DNA of 64,000 nucleotides from Rhizomys pruinosus. Taxonomy: Eukaryota; Chordata; Mammalia; Rodentia; Spalacidae. This document shows positions 45,105 to 56,499 of this stretch, piece after piece. Position numbers and translations under genes: made by a program. Below the pieces are notes generated by a model that was not told where the DNA came from, ran no database searches, and saw nothing but the letters and a program-made list of their open reading frames with translations. The stretch covers positions 1 to 64,000 of the forward strand of contig VZQC01002899.1 of the NCBI GenBank assembly GCA_009823505.1, written 5' to 3'. Each line of letters starts with the position of its first letter. Within the stretch, counting starts at the first letter, position 1.

Positions 45105-45370
45105 TCTGGCTCTCTCAGCATTCCATGGGACACACAGATGTCCACTTTCTCCAGAAACTGTCAATCTGTGACTTCTTCCCCTTTACCTCAGGTCCCGCCC
45201 AGGTCATTTAAAGAGACCTGGCCTGGACACCATTAGCTGCCAGGTGTTACCAACAGGCTGTTCAGCCCTGACTATTCTTGACATAAATATGTTCTGGATT
45301 GACCGTAAGCCTGGTGTCTGTCCTTCATAGATCTAGCCATCTGCACAATAATTTTAACAAAGCCTAAAGG
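45105..45370 (+). repeat. LTR-like sequence (tentative)
   Basis: GC-richer block with CATTTAAAGAGACC (weak TATA), GACATAAATATG (weak polyadenylation signal) and then CTGGATTGACCGTAAGCCTG, CTGTCCTTC resembling an R-U5 segment. No TSD or terminal TG/CA pair was found. Confidence 0.3.
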
Positions 45371-45647
45371 TATGTCAATATTTAGAAATGTTAAGAGGTC
45401 AGAAGACCCTTTCTATCCCTTCTCAATCTTTGTGACCAGTTTTGTCCCAGATATAATTTTCTCTGTCTCTGTATTTCTTGGCCAAGGTAAAAAGATTCAG
45501 CAAATAAGGAACATAGAAAGAATACTAAGAATAGCAGGATGAAACCAGAAGAATGAAGTATTTTCACAGTTTCTATCCAAGGTCAAATCAAATACATTTT
45601 GTTTTTATTCATTTGCCAATAGTTAAGAGCTAATTTTTTATTCGTTT

Positions 45648-46105
45648 TATTTTTTGTCTTTTTGATACAGGGTTTCCCTGTAGCTCCAGCTTATCTGGAA
45701 CTCATTATGTAGACTGTATTAGTCACTTTTCTGTTACAGTGATAAAATGACTTTGGCCAAGGGAACATATAAAAGGAAGAGTTTGTTTGAGCTTACAATT
45801 GATGGTTCTAGGCTTGGTGGCAGGGACTGGAGCAGAAAGCTGAGGCTCACATCTTCCAATGAGTACAGGAAGCTGAGAGAGCAACAGTAGACTGCAAGGC
45901 TTGTTGAAGCTCACCCATAGTGACATACTTCCTCCAGCATGGCCATGCCTTCTAAGATCACCAAAAACAGTGCCACCAACTAGGGACAAAATGCCTGAAT
46001 ACTTAAAGCCTATGGGGGACACTCTTACTCAAACCACCACATAGACCATGCTAGCCTTGAACTCACACAGATCCACCTACCTCTGCCTCCCCAGTGCTGA
46101 GATTT
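45648..46105 (-). repeat. Old B1 SINE split by an LTR
   Basis: 45648-45714 (GATACAGGGTTTCCCTGTAG ... CTCATTATGTAGAC) and 46047-46105 (CATGCTAGCCTTGAACTC, CTACCTCTGCCTCC) are the two halves of one backward B1, rejoining exactly once the LTR and one TSD copy are removed. Confidence 0.9.
45715..46041 (-). repeat. MaLR (MT-type) solo LTR with 5-bp TSD
   Basis: On the minus strand TGTGGTGG-like start (CCACCACA on plus at 46034-46041), CCCCATAGGCTTTAAGTATT, CTAGTTGGTGGCACTG, CTCCAGCATGGCC equivalents, and the end ACTAATACA. TAGAC flanks it at 45710-45714 and 46042-46046. 327 bp is a normal MT LTR length. Confidence 0.92.
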
Positions 46106-46130
46106 TGCTTAATTCTTTTAAATATTTTTT

Positions 46131-46381
46131 TTAATTTTTTTTTATTAATTTTATTTATTTCTGTATGTGTATGAATGTACTGTCTGCATGCAAGTCTGTG
46201 CACCCGTGTCGTGCAATGCCGCGGAGGTCAGAAGACGGTCTCGGATTCCCCTGGAACTGGAGTTCTCCTGGAATTGGAGCTTCAGACGGTTCTCGGCCGC
46301 CATGTGGGTGCTGGGGATCGAACCCGGGTCCTCTGTAAGAGCGGTCGGCGCTCCTAACCGCTAGGCCATCTCTCCAGCCCC
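46131..46381 (-). repeat. B2 SINE (17-bp-duplication subtype) with TSD
   Basis: TTAAATATTTTTT flanks it at 46118-46130 and 46382-46394. Near-consensus B2 with GAACTGGAGTTCTCCTGGAA as the duplicated block and GGGATCGAACCCGGG as backward B box. Young by its low divergence. Confidence 0.95.
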
Positions 46382-46394
46382 TTAAATATTTTTT

Positions 46395-47458
46395 AACCCA
46401 TAGAAAACACCAATTCTGGGAGGTCAGAGATAAATAAAATTTTGCAGTAAAGGAAAGTACTTATCACTTATTGCTATATTGGGCTATGAAATTCTGGTCA
46501 ATATGAGAGGCAGAAAATAGAATATTTAAGAGGAATGGAAATTAAAATAAGTGACAGAATCCTAGATGAGTTTATAAACAGCATAAATGAGTACGTGACA
46601 TTTATATGATTACTAGAACCAAATAAAACATACTGAGAATTTATCAAACTTGGTTAGGTATAAAGAGTTTGCAAATAACTTGTAAGTAGGGCACAAATAC
46701 TTAGTGAGGTAATGGAGTGTAGCTGACAGGATTAACCAAGAAATTATGGAAGTGTGTTCTTGAACAATAAAGGAAAATATTCCTTAATGTTAGACACTCC
46801 CAAACTTAGTAAGTAAAGTAACAGTAAGGAGTGGACACTGTAAGTCAATATGGAAGGGACCATCAAAGAGGGGACTGGATGCTGACCTTAAAATTCAGGC
46901 AGTTGAATGAATGAATCAACTATGTGGAACCACTCAAAAATTAATCGTAAAAAGGTAAAATAAAATTATCTCTGCATGATAGCTGATACTGGCTTGCAAT
47001 TCAGTATCTGTATGCCTCTTTCCTTCACCCAGGAGTGATTTTGTCTAGAATTACAATCATGAGGGGTTGCACATTATTAACATGACAAAAGAATGGTATT
47101 GGCTGCCTGGGAAATGTCAGGAGCATAAAAATATTCTGTTTTTTTACATCAGGAAGGGTTTGTTTCATTGTCAATGTATGTGGCTTGCACTTAAAGATAT
47201 TAGTATACTTTTAAAGAAACAAATGACTGATGGGTTTGAATATTGTGTATATCAAATAGTACAAATTTAAAAGTGTACCTCTAAGAAAAGATGTATGCAG
47301 GCACAAAGAAGAGACAGGTGCCCAAGAAATGCCTGAAACTGAAGACTCTGCTTGTGCCATGGCCATCAAGTTTCAATTCTTAAGAAATCTCAGTAGGCTT
47401 TCCACTGTGAAATATATGTAATATTGTCTGTTATGCCATAAAAATTAAATCAATTTGC
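46395..47458. other. No feature recognised
   Basis: AT-rich, apparently unique. A 67-codon plus-strand frame at 47067-47270 has no motif I know. Confidence 0.4.
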
Positions 47459-47475
47459 AAAACTTTTAATTTCTT

Positions 47476-47733
47476 TTTTTTTTTAATTTTTATTTTTTTA
47501 TTTTTTTTTATTTTTATGTGTATGAATATATTGTCTGCATGCAGGTCTGTGCACCCGTGTCGTGCGATGCCGCGGAGGTCAGAAGAGGGTCTCGGATTCC
47601 CCTGGTGCTGGAGTTCTCCTGGAACCGGAGTCACAGACGGTTCTCAGCCGCCATGTGGGTGCTGGGGATCGAACCCGGGTCCTCTGCAAGAGCAGTCGGC
47701 GCTCTTAACCGCTAGGCCATCCCTCCAGCCCCA
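47476..47733 (-). repeat. B2 SINE (17-bp-duplication subtype) with TSD
   Basis: AAAACTTTTAATTTCTT flanks it at 47459-47475 and 47734-47750 (17/17). Near-consensus with both GGAGTTCTCC and GGAACCGGAGTC blocks and a T-rich left tail. One of the youngest B2 copies here. Confidence 0.96.
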
Positions 47734-47750
47734 AAAACTTTTAATTTCTT

Positions 47751-48426
47751 AATCTAATTTGAGATACTTTCTACTTTTCCATTTGTGGCTTCCTTACTTA
47801 TGCTTAATTCCTTGGATCCATCTCTGAATTAATGTCATATTTCTTTGTACATTAATGTTCAAGAAAGAAATTAGTCTATAAATTCCTTCTCTGAGTTTTC
47901 AGATTTGTACTGACATCACAATGGCCTCCAGAAAACTCTCAGTATATTTCTTTTATATTTATTCCGTGGAAGAGTTTGAGAGTGTGTGATATTATTTCTT
48001 TCTCAAAGTTTTAAAGAATTAAGTACTGAGTCATTTTGGTTTTCAGAAGATCTTTATACAGTTTTAATTGTATATCTAATTTTTCCAGATAGGAGTCTGT
48101 TCACAACTTCTATTTTGACATTTGTGATATCTTTTAAGCAGAACTTTGTCCATTTTATATAATTTGTCAATGATGTTTTCAGAATAAAATTGTTCATGAT
48201 GGTATGTCATTATCATTTCAATGTCAAGAAAATCTGCAGTGATGGTCACACTTAAAAATACATAATACTGGCAATTTCATTTTGGCATTTTTAATTGTTA
48301 GCTATTTTCTTCTAATTACTACCAATAGCATGGAGAGAAATCTTGAAAATAGATCTTACTCTCACATCTAGATATTTCACTGTACTCACTTGCCCTTTAA
48401 AGTTAACTGTGTAGATTTGTACCAAG
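47751..48426. other. No firm feature
   Basis: AT-rich; 47900-48370 has phrases like old L1 ORF2 read backwards (TTGTCAATGATGTTTTC, CTAATTACTACC), too diverged to call. Confidence 0.35.
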
Positions 48427-48655
48427 CCATTCTGGCATTGAAGCCAGATTTTTATGAGCCTTGATCTCTAATTGAAGAGCTGTGTACAAATAGGTCATGG
48501 ATTCTGGGGGAGAGAAAGTCAGTTTTCTTTAAGGATGTGGCCCCTCATGGATCACCATGCTTCAGTGGATGGCTTCACCAAACATGGGAGATTTTGACCA
48601 ACACAAATCCATTGGATTCCTGGAATATATATTTTTTAATGCACATGAAGTTGGT
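48427..48655 (+). mobile_element. L1 3' UTR fragment, left arm of an inverted repeat
   Basis: ATTTTTATGAGCCTTGATCTC, GGAGAGAAAGTCAGTTTTC and TTAAGGATGTGGCCCCTCATGG are sense-strand Lx-type L1 3' UTR. It is the reverse complement of 48785-49012 with roughly one base in ten changed. Confidence 0.8.
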
Positions 48656-49900
48656 GTGCTACACTATTTTTAAATTAAATGTTTTTATAAGTTCTTTGAG
48701 AATTTCATGCAATACATTTTCATAATTTTCACCACCAATTCCTCATCTCCACTATTCCCACATCTACCCAAATCCGGCTAATTTCATCAACTCCATGTGC
48801 TTTCAAAAACCATATTCTGGAAAGCCAATGGATTTGTGTTGCTCATAATCTCCCATGTTTGGTGGGGCCATCCACTGGAGCGTGGTGATCCCATGAGGGG
48901 CCACATCCTTAAAGAAAACCAACTTTCTCTCCCCAAGAATCCATGACCTACCTGTACACGGCTCTTCAATTAGAGGTCAAGGCTCATAAAAATCTGGTTT
49001 CAAAGCCAGAATGTTAACTTGGATTTAATGTAGAGTGCTCATCCAGAAATGGGACATGTATAGTACCCCGTTTGTAGCTGACCATTCTTCAGTCCCTTAT
49101 TATCTGTGCTTTGACTATTTGTGAGTTTCTGCATTAACCATCTTTTACTACACAAGAAAGTTCCATGATGAGATCTGAGAACTATATTCACCTACCTGTA
49201 GAGAGATACAAATGTGTTATATCTATTTAGCAAGATAATAATAGCAGCTTCATACCATGGATTCTTTGAAATCCCCAAGTATGAGTTCCTGGCAATATTT
49301 GTAGTACAACATATATGCTCTCTTGTGGAGTATGCCTTCAATCCAATAACAAGTGATTGGCTGCCTTCGTAATATCCATGCCACTGTTACATCCATGTGC
49401 ATATCTTGCCATGCCAGTCATTATTACAGTTCACAAGGTTCACATCTGGGTAAGACTGTTGATGGCTTTCTCCCCAGCAGCCTACATAACACCTTCCAGA
49501 ACTCCGAAAGCTAGATAGCAGTGAGAAAGCTTCCAGTTCAGTACTGACTTGATTTATCCATGCCCTATGACCAATGCATGTGGTATCTTTAGCAATAGGA
49601 TCTTGCAATCAAGTTCAAGTGGACAACTTAGAGTAATGATAACAGCTTTTATTTTTCTGAAGATTCCATGGGGCATGTGTCACTAACAACTCAGAGAGAG
49701 CTATCCCACACCTAATACTGTGCTTTTGATTTAGCAATTTATGGCTTATACAATGACTAAAATAATCTGTGTAGGAAGACTCCATTTAAAATTCCTTATG
49801 TGAATATAATATCTCCTTCTCCAACCCCTCTGCTGCATACCCTTCCCCTTCCATCCCTCACCTTACTTTATTTTCTTTTGCCCCTTCATATCACCTGTGG
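48656..49900 (-). mobile_element. Old L1 3' UTR, minus strand
   Basis: Includes the A-rich end near 48665-48700, the right arm of the inverted repeat (48785-49012) and further 3' UTR such as CTTCAGTCCCTTATTATCTG and GAGAACTATATTCACCTACC up to about 49640, ending less certainly near 49900. No coding content. Confidence 0.6.
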
Positions 49901-50129
49901 TGTGCTATTTCCCTTCCCTTAAGATATTTCTTCCTCCTGCCCACTGGTGGTACTATACTAGTTTCCTGGATTACATATTTACTCCAAATTAAACACACAA
50001 ATTTAAAGAGTTGACTATAAGATACACACAAAAATAAGAACGTGATGTTTGTCTTTGGAAAATTTAATAAAAGATACACACCTAAAGGCATTTGTATGCA
50101 CAACTTTGATGCTCTCTATCTATAGACAT

Positions 50130-50182
50130 ATAGACAGATGAGAGAGAGGGAGGGATGGAGGGAGGGAGAGAGAAAGAGAGAA
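50130..50182 (+). repeat. GA-rich simple repeat
   Basis: GAGAGAGGGAGGGATGGAGG and following GAGAAAGAGAG units, purine-rich. Confidence 0.85.
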
Positions 50183-50226
50183 CATGAACTTAGTTGGGAT
50201 ATATAAGAGGGGGACACATAGGGGAG

Positions 50227-50638
50227 TATGCTGGATAGCTTTAGTGTCAACTCGACACACTGGCAACCCAGGGAGCCTCGGTTGGGGAATTGGCTCCATT
50301 GGACTGGCCTGTGGGCACGTGTGGAGTATTGTCTTGATTGTTGAGCAATGTACAAGTGCCCAGCCCACTATAGGTGGTGGCACCCTGGGCAGGTTGTTGT
50401 GTACCATATAAGAAGGCAGGCTGAGCATGGGCCAGGGGAGCAAGCCAGTAAACAGCACTCCTCCATGGCTTGTGCTTCAGCTCCTGCCTCCAGGTTCCTG
50501 CCCTGAGTTCCTGCCTTGGGCTCCCTGAGTGATGAACTATGACCCAGGAGCTGAATTGTGAGCTGAATAAATCCTTTCCTCCTCAAGTTGGTGTCAGTCA
50601 GAGTGTTTTGTCACAGCAATGGAAGACAAACTAGAGCA
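50227..50638 (+). repeat. MaLR solo LTR with 5-bp TSD
   Basis: GGGAG flanks it at 50222-50226 and 50639-50643. TATGCTGGATAGCTTTAG opens it, CATATAAGAAGGCAGG is the TATA region, GAATAAATCC the polyadenylation signal, and CTAGAGCA the end. It has 26 bases (CCAGGTTCCTGCCCTGAGTT region) that the LTR at 19420 lacks. Confidence 0.93.
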
Positions 50639-50643
50639 GGGAG

Positions 50644-51717
50644 GGTATCTAAATATGAGGAAATATATCACATGAAATTACCAAAAAAATCACTTACAAA
50701 AAAAGACACTTCAACTGTCTCACAGTCATGAATTCTAAAAATTTTATAACACCTCTGAGAATTAAGCATTCTCATCAGATACATATGCTAAGCAAACAAA
50801 AACTAAGGTCAAGTGAGTGTAAGACAAGAAACAAACTATAGAAAATGTGCCTGCCATTCTTATTCCACCTGCCTGACTCCCAAGACACTTCTGGGCCATG
50901 AAGGTCTACATTTTCATTTGGTATACCATGTTCAATCAAAATCTAGAAGACTTAATTGAAGAAACCTTTGCTGACTTTGCTGATCTTAAGTAAGCATCTT
51001 GGAATTAATAGATGAAAATTAAGTATAAATACTTAATTCTAAACACTATAATTTAAGAATTATTAATTGTAGGGATAAAAGAAAGAAAATTATCTCAGTT
51101 TCTTCACCTGTAAACTTTGTTCAGCAGAGATATTCTCTGTATTTCCTTCTTTTCTTTTCATTCTCTGCACTCGTTCTGCAATTGTAAACAATAGTATTTA
51201 CTGCATGTTAAGAGAGATTTAAAAAGATTATGCAAAGTAAATTCACTGTCAGGACTTCTGAACCACAGAAAGGTGGTGAGTAAACACTGATGCTTTTGGT
51301 AAAATGTGTGGAGTTCAGGAGCATTGTGGGGGCAGAGGAAGCTGGGAAACAGAGAGGAAAGGACAATAATAGTGAAACATAAACAACAAGGAAGCACCTC
51401 TACTTTGAATCCACTTTGCCTAAATTATCCTGATACTAAGCAGAGGAACATTCTGTTTAGCACTAGAGGCAGGCCAGACCTCTAAGCCAGAAGAATTGTC
51501 AATCATGTCATCTACTTTTGTAGTTCCGTTCTTCACTCAACTGTTAGAGAAAATATATACACATGTAGTCTACATGTTTTCCTATTACAAGAATGAACAC
51601 ATTTTAGACTCATGGAATTCTAAATGTTATTAGGAAACAAAGGCAAATGACCTTTCTCTGTCATGCTTGTGTGGTACATTCTAGAAAATTCAACTGCCCC
51701 ACTCTTAAAAACACAAC
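50644..51717. other. No feature recognised
   Basis: AT-rich, apparently unique sequence; open frames are short and without motifs. Confidence 0.4.
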
Positions 51718-51945
51718 AGAGATGGCCTAGCGGTTAAGAGCACCAACTGCTCTTGCAGAGGACCTGGGTTCCATCCCCAGCACCCACATGGCGGCTGAGA
51801 ACCGTCTGTTACTCCAGTTCCAGGGGAATCCGACACCCTCTTCTGACCTCCGCGGCATTGCACGACACGGGTGCACAAACCTGCATGCAGACAGTACATT
51901 CATACACATACGAGAAAAAAAAAAAAACACACACACACACACAAA
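51718..51945 (+). repeat. B2 SINE, slightly 5'-truncated, no 17-bp duplication
   Basis: Starts at GAGATGGCCTAGCGG, lacking about the first eight bases, and is otherwise near consensus, with a single ACTCCAGTTCCAGGGG block. The tail is an A-run that became (CA)n at 51929-51942. No clear TSD. Confidence 0.92.
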
Positions 51946-52044
51946 ACCCTGGTGAGCTACTTCCTTTATCTGTTCTCAAAGCAAAGTGCATGTTAAGCTA
52001 AATTGTAGACATCATTGTTTCCAAAATGAGCACTAGTCATCATA

Positions 52045-52600
52045 GAGAGTGAGTGAGTGGGTCATAATGGTGGCTTAGCTAGAGTACAAGATTTATAGAG
52101 TGTGAGTTTAGTTAGAATGAGAGAGTCACAGTGGGAGCTTGCCTAGAGCTGGCATTATAGCTAAAGTTTGGCTCATGTTCATGAGGTCAAAATGGTGGTT
52201 TTGTTGGAGTGGATTGGTCATATTGGAAGCATTCCTACCATGGATGAGGTCATAGTGGAGACAGTTAAGGTAGATGGAGTCATATTGTAGTTATGGCAAG
52301 AGTGGTTAGGTCATAATGGAGATTTGGCCACAGTGGATGGTGTCATAACAGAGGCTTGGCTAGAATTGGGAGTGTCATAGATTAGAGATTTGGCCTTGTT
52401 GGGAGAGGCCATAGAGAGTAAAAGCTTGGCTACTGTGGCATGGTTCATAGTCTAGGTTTGACAAGAGTGAGGAGGTCAGAACAGCTAAATGGAATGAAAA
52501 TGCATGGCATCTTGGCTAAAATGGGCAAGTCACAGAGTTGAGGATTGATTAGAGTGCAGAGGAGTTATGGTGGATTATGGATCATAGTGAGTGGGTCTTA
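52045..52600 (+). repeat. Decayed minisatellite, unit about 33 bp
   Basis: About 14-16 imperfect units follow the pattern GGTCATAATGGAG..TTGGC..GAGTGG. Examples are GGTCATAATGGTGGC at 52060, GGTCATAGTGGAGAC at 52250, GGTCATAATGGAGATTTGGC at about 52311, and GTCATAACAGAGGCTTGGC. Spacing varies from about 28 to 40 bases. No stop-free frame runs through it. Confidence 0.7.
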
Positions 52601-53550
52601 AACAATGGAAAAAATAGAAAAAGTAAACAATGGATGGCTTGTCAAACTTTCTCCATCTATTGCCCTTCTGGTTTTTTGTTTGTTTGTTTGTTCGTTTTTT
52701 TCTAAGATGATTCAATCCTTTTGGAAAACTTTTGCCGAAATAAGGAAAATAATAGGGTCTAGGACTGCATGTATCCTGAAATTCCAGTACCACTTTTTAG
52801 GAAATGATCTGTCAAGAAAAAGTCAAGACAATTTTTGGAAGCAATGTCATTACACGTGCTCTCAGAAACCAAAGTTTTTGTATGAAATGAATGCGAACAG
52901 CCTACACAACAGTTTTTTTCTCTCTCTCTCTTTATTGCACTGCTTCTCATCCTGACATCACAAGACAAATTGTTGAAGCCAAAATATTATTTTATTTTTC
53001 TTCATAGTATATTGTTTGCTATTATTTAATAGATACATTTTCTCTTGAACACCCCCATCAGAATATTCACTTAGGTGTTGTTTTCATTCTCATGCTTTGT
53101 TTTTTCTGCATGGCTCTTATAATTATCTCACATGCTAAACATTATTTCTTGCTTGTGTTTATCTGTTTCCATTGATAGGTTCCAAGAAAAATAAAGGTAG
53201 TGATTTTACATCTTTTCATCTTGATGGTTATTCATATTGCACTTTAATATTAAGCATGGAAATGTGCCAGATGGAAAAAGTACTAAAATTGTTGAACAAA
53301 TGAATATATAAATATATGTAGGAGATAACTTTCACTTTTTACTTAGTTTATAGGAACTTGTACTTTATATGAAAATGCTGCTATTCACTCCTTTTATTTT
53401 GTTGTTTGTATTTGTTTAATGTGACTATAGAGAAAATTTAGAATTCTCAGCTCATGTGTCTAGCCAGTAACTTGGTGAATATCACAAAGCACTGAACAAT
53501 AACCATTCTTTCTCAAATGATTCTTTTACTTTCTTTAGAATGGTCATTTA
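52601..53550. other. No feature recognised
   Basis: AT-rich. A (GTTT)n tract lies at 52676-52697 and a short CT run at 52919-52931. The 116-codon frame at 52605-52955 has no known motif and low-complexity composition. Confidence 0.4.
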
Positions 53551-54426
53551 AAGAATTCCAAATGTCATTACAGAAATATCACAGCCTCTTTTAATTAAGA
53601 TTCTGAGGGTTAGTGTTGAAAAATCATCCCAGGAGCATTTTTAAAGAGTTTTGCTCTCACAAAGAGTAATTCTGAAGCTGTTCATGAGATGTACATTTGC
53701 TATGAAAGAATGAGCTCAGTGACCAGAGTAGACATCTGGCCAATTGCAGCCACTGGGTTACAAGCTTGTGTATAACATTAGGCAGCTTACTAAGACTTTA
53801 CTTGAGAGACATCTGAAGCATTCTTTTCATCCTCTGTTAGCCTATTCTCTTCTGTAGAGCAGCATCCTAAAGCATGACACCACTTTAATATGTGAATGCA
53901 GACCACATATAAGATATTAGAAAATTAAGGAATAAGGAACAAAATTTATCCAAGGATTTTGTTGTATGTAGGCTCAATCTTGATTATGTATTAGACTATA
54001 TAAGACCTTTATACTAAAAGATACATATTCCCATCTTTTGTTTAAAACTCACTTTTACTTAGAAGTTTTGTAGTGTCTATGAACAAAATAATTTCTAATA
54101 ACTGTATATTCAAATCCAAATTACATCCTTTTTGAATTATGGATATTCCCTAAATTTGGCACATGTTCTTCTTCTTGAAAAACAGCAGGGGGCCTGGAGG
54201 GATGGCCTAGCGGTTACGAGCGCCGACCGCTCTTGCAGAAGACCTGGGTTCGATCCCCAGCACCCACATGGCGGCTGAGAACCGTCTGTGACTCCGGTTC
54301 CAGGAGAACTCCAGTTCCAGGGGAATCCGAGACCCTCTTCTGACCTCCGCGGCATCGCACGACACGGGTGCGCAGACCTGCATGCAGACAGTACATTCAT
54401 ACACATAAAAATAAATAAATAAAAAT
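53551..54426 (+). repeat. 876-bp tandem duplication, copy 1
   Basis: From AAGAATTCCAAATG through unrecognised AT-rich sequence to the A-rich tail of a B2. It is almost identical to 54427-55299. Over the first 635 bp I count four differences. The right end lies in the B2 tail and lacks the B2's right TSD. Confidence 0.93.
54190..54426 (+). repeat. B2 SINE in duplication copy 1
   Basis: Near-consensus, with the 17-bp duplication (GGTTCCAGGAGAACTCC). The left TSD GAAAAACAGCAGG is at 54177-54189, but the tail runs straight into duplicated unique sequence instead of a right TSD. Confidence 0.95.
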
Positions 54427-55299
54427 AAGAATTCCAAATGTCATTACAGAAATATCACAGCCTCTTTTAATTAAGATTCTGAGGGTTAGTGTTGAAAAAT
54501 CATCCCAGGAGCATTTTTAAAGAGTTTTGCTCTCACAAAGAGTAATTCTGAAGCTGTTCATGAGATGTATATTTGCTATGAAAGAATGAGCTCAGTGACC
54601 AGAGTAGACATCTGGCCAATTGCAGCCACTGGGTTACAAGCTTGTGTATAACATTAGGCAGCTTACTAAGACTTTACTTGAGAGACATCTGAAGCATTCT
54701 TTTCATCCTCTGTTAGCCTATTCTCTTCTGTAGAGCCAGCATCCTAAAGCATGACACCACTTTAATATGTGAATGCAGACCACATATAAGATATTAGAAA
54801 ATTAAGGAATAAGGAACAAAATTTATCCAAGGATTTTGTTGTATGTAGGCTCAATCTTGATTATGTATTAGACTATATAAGACCTTTATACTAAAAGATA
54901 CATATTCCCATCTTTTGTTTAAAACTCACTTTTACTTGGAAGTTTTGTAGTGTCTATGAACAAAATAATTTCTAATAACTGTATATTCAAATCCAAATTA
55001 CATCCTTTTTGAATTATGGATATTCCCTAATTTGGCACATGTTCTTCTTCTTGAAAAACAGCAGGGGGCCTGGAGGATGGCCTAGCAGGTTACGAGCGCC
55101 GACCGCTCTGCAGAGACCTGGGTTCGATCCCCGCACCCACATGGCGAGATGAGAACCGTCTGTGACTCCGGTTCCAGGAGAAAACTCCAGTTCCAGGGTG
55201 AAATCCGAGACCCTCTTCTGACCTCCGTGGCATCGCACCGGCACGGGTGCGCAGACCTGCATGCAGACAAGTACATTCAGACACNTAAAAATAAAAAAA
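54427..55299 (+). repeat. 876-bp tandem duplication, copy 2
   Basis: Offset 876 from copy 1. The unique part is nearly identical, while the B2 part carries about ten small indels and one N. Confidence 0.93.
55066..55299 (+). repeat. B2 SINE in duplication copy 2, indel-rich, contains N
   Basis: Same B2 as copy 1, now with its complete TSD pair GAAAAACAGCAGG at 55053-55065 and 55300-55312. Small insertions and deletions (CCTAGCAGG, CTCTGCAGAGACC, GGAGAAAACTCC, CACCGGCACGG) and an N at 55285 are absent from copy 1. Confidence 0.93.
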
Positions 55300-55312
55300 G
55301 AAAAACAGCAGG

Positions 55313-55934
55313 AAGAATTAACATTGAATAACTATACTACAAGATTAAATAATATAATGACCTTTACTGATATCTTGTGGAAAGGAAATGTTCAAAATTG
55401 TAGCTGAGAATTTTTTAATTGCCAAAAAATAATCCTTATATTTTATGGCTTAAATAAATTTGAGGCCAGTTGTTAAGGTCTCTGCAAAAAATATTATATA
55501 TATATATAATATATATATATATTATATATTAGTCTTCTTTATATGCAAGAGGATACACATTACACTCTACTGACAAATAAGTCACAGGATTCTACAGCCT
55601 CCATTACTGGTGACTGTAAATAATGATAAGCCCTGCCCAAACCAAAGATACTAGCTCAAGATTAGAAACCAAGTGTAGCAAATAAACACATTTATTTCAC
55701 TTGTACAGTTAAGCAGAAATACTTATAGTCAACAGGTTTGGGGCAGAGAAAAGAGAGACATAAATTGATTTTCTATTTTAACTACAACATTCAAAAACAG
55801 GATTAAAAAAGGTAGATTGGGTATACTAAATGACGGTTAGACAATAGAAAACATGATTAGAATACAACAGAAATACAAATATTGAATCTAGTATTTGTGC
55901 TAGCATTGAAGTATTGAAGCTAGTATTGTGTTTT
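55313..55934. other. No feature apart from a (TA)n tract
   Basis: 55494-55529 is TATATATAATATATATAT-type sequence able to fold on itself. A near-duplicate phrase (AGTATTTGTGCTAGCATTG / AGTATTGAAGCTAGTATTG) lies near 55890-55925. The rest is unrecognised. Confidence 0.5.
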
Positions 55935-56499
55935 TGTGACTGACAGCATTTTTATTGAGTGTTTTGCATTTCATACAATACATATGACTCACATTTAGAG
56001 CCACCTTCCTTCCTGCCCCTCATGGCCCTCTCCATCAGATTTCAGTTATTCTGTCACATTTTTAAGACCTACTCGTCATGCATTTGTTGTACCAGATGTC
56101 CCTCAGTGCAAAGTTCATCCACTGGATTCCAGTCCTCCTGTATGGAGTCACTCTCTTAAAGAAGAATCACTATCCCTCAGCCAGCAGTAATTATTGCCAA
56201 TAGTTCCTTGGTAGGGTTTGGACCTGCTGCCCATTTCCCCATTCTATGTTGGTTTTTGTCTGATGAGTGAGCAGGAGTCTTATTTATGCTGTCACCATGT
56301 TGCAGGTTCATATGCAAGTTCCCAGAGGCCTGAAAATTTTCTGTATCTTTATATTCATGTACACCCCCAGTTCTATAATCTTTCTTCCTCTCTCCACAAT
56401 GAAACCTGAGCCATGAGTGGTTGAGTTTCAGTATAGGAGTCCTATACTGTTGATGATTAGCATGAATTTAGTTGGAATAAGTGGAGCTCAAATCTGTGA

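Noticed and set aside
46167..46364. Recurring 60-75-codon frames such as those over 46167-46364, 47516-47752, 51705-51942 and 54137-54437 as a protein family
   Set aside because: They are the same B2 SINE read in antisense or sense, so similarity comes from the repeat and not from a gene family.
47476..47733. tRNA gene suggested by tRNA-like head and B-box
   Set aside because: The tRNA similarity is the known origin of B2; the sequence continues into a B2 body and A-tail and cannot fold as a complete tRNA.
52045..52600. CRISPR-like array
   Set aside because: Units are degenerate with no constant repeat separated by unique spacers, and the genome is mammalian.
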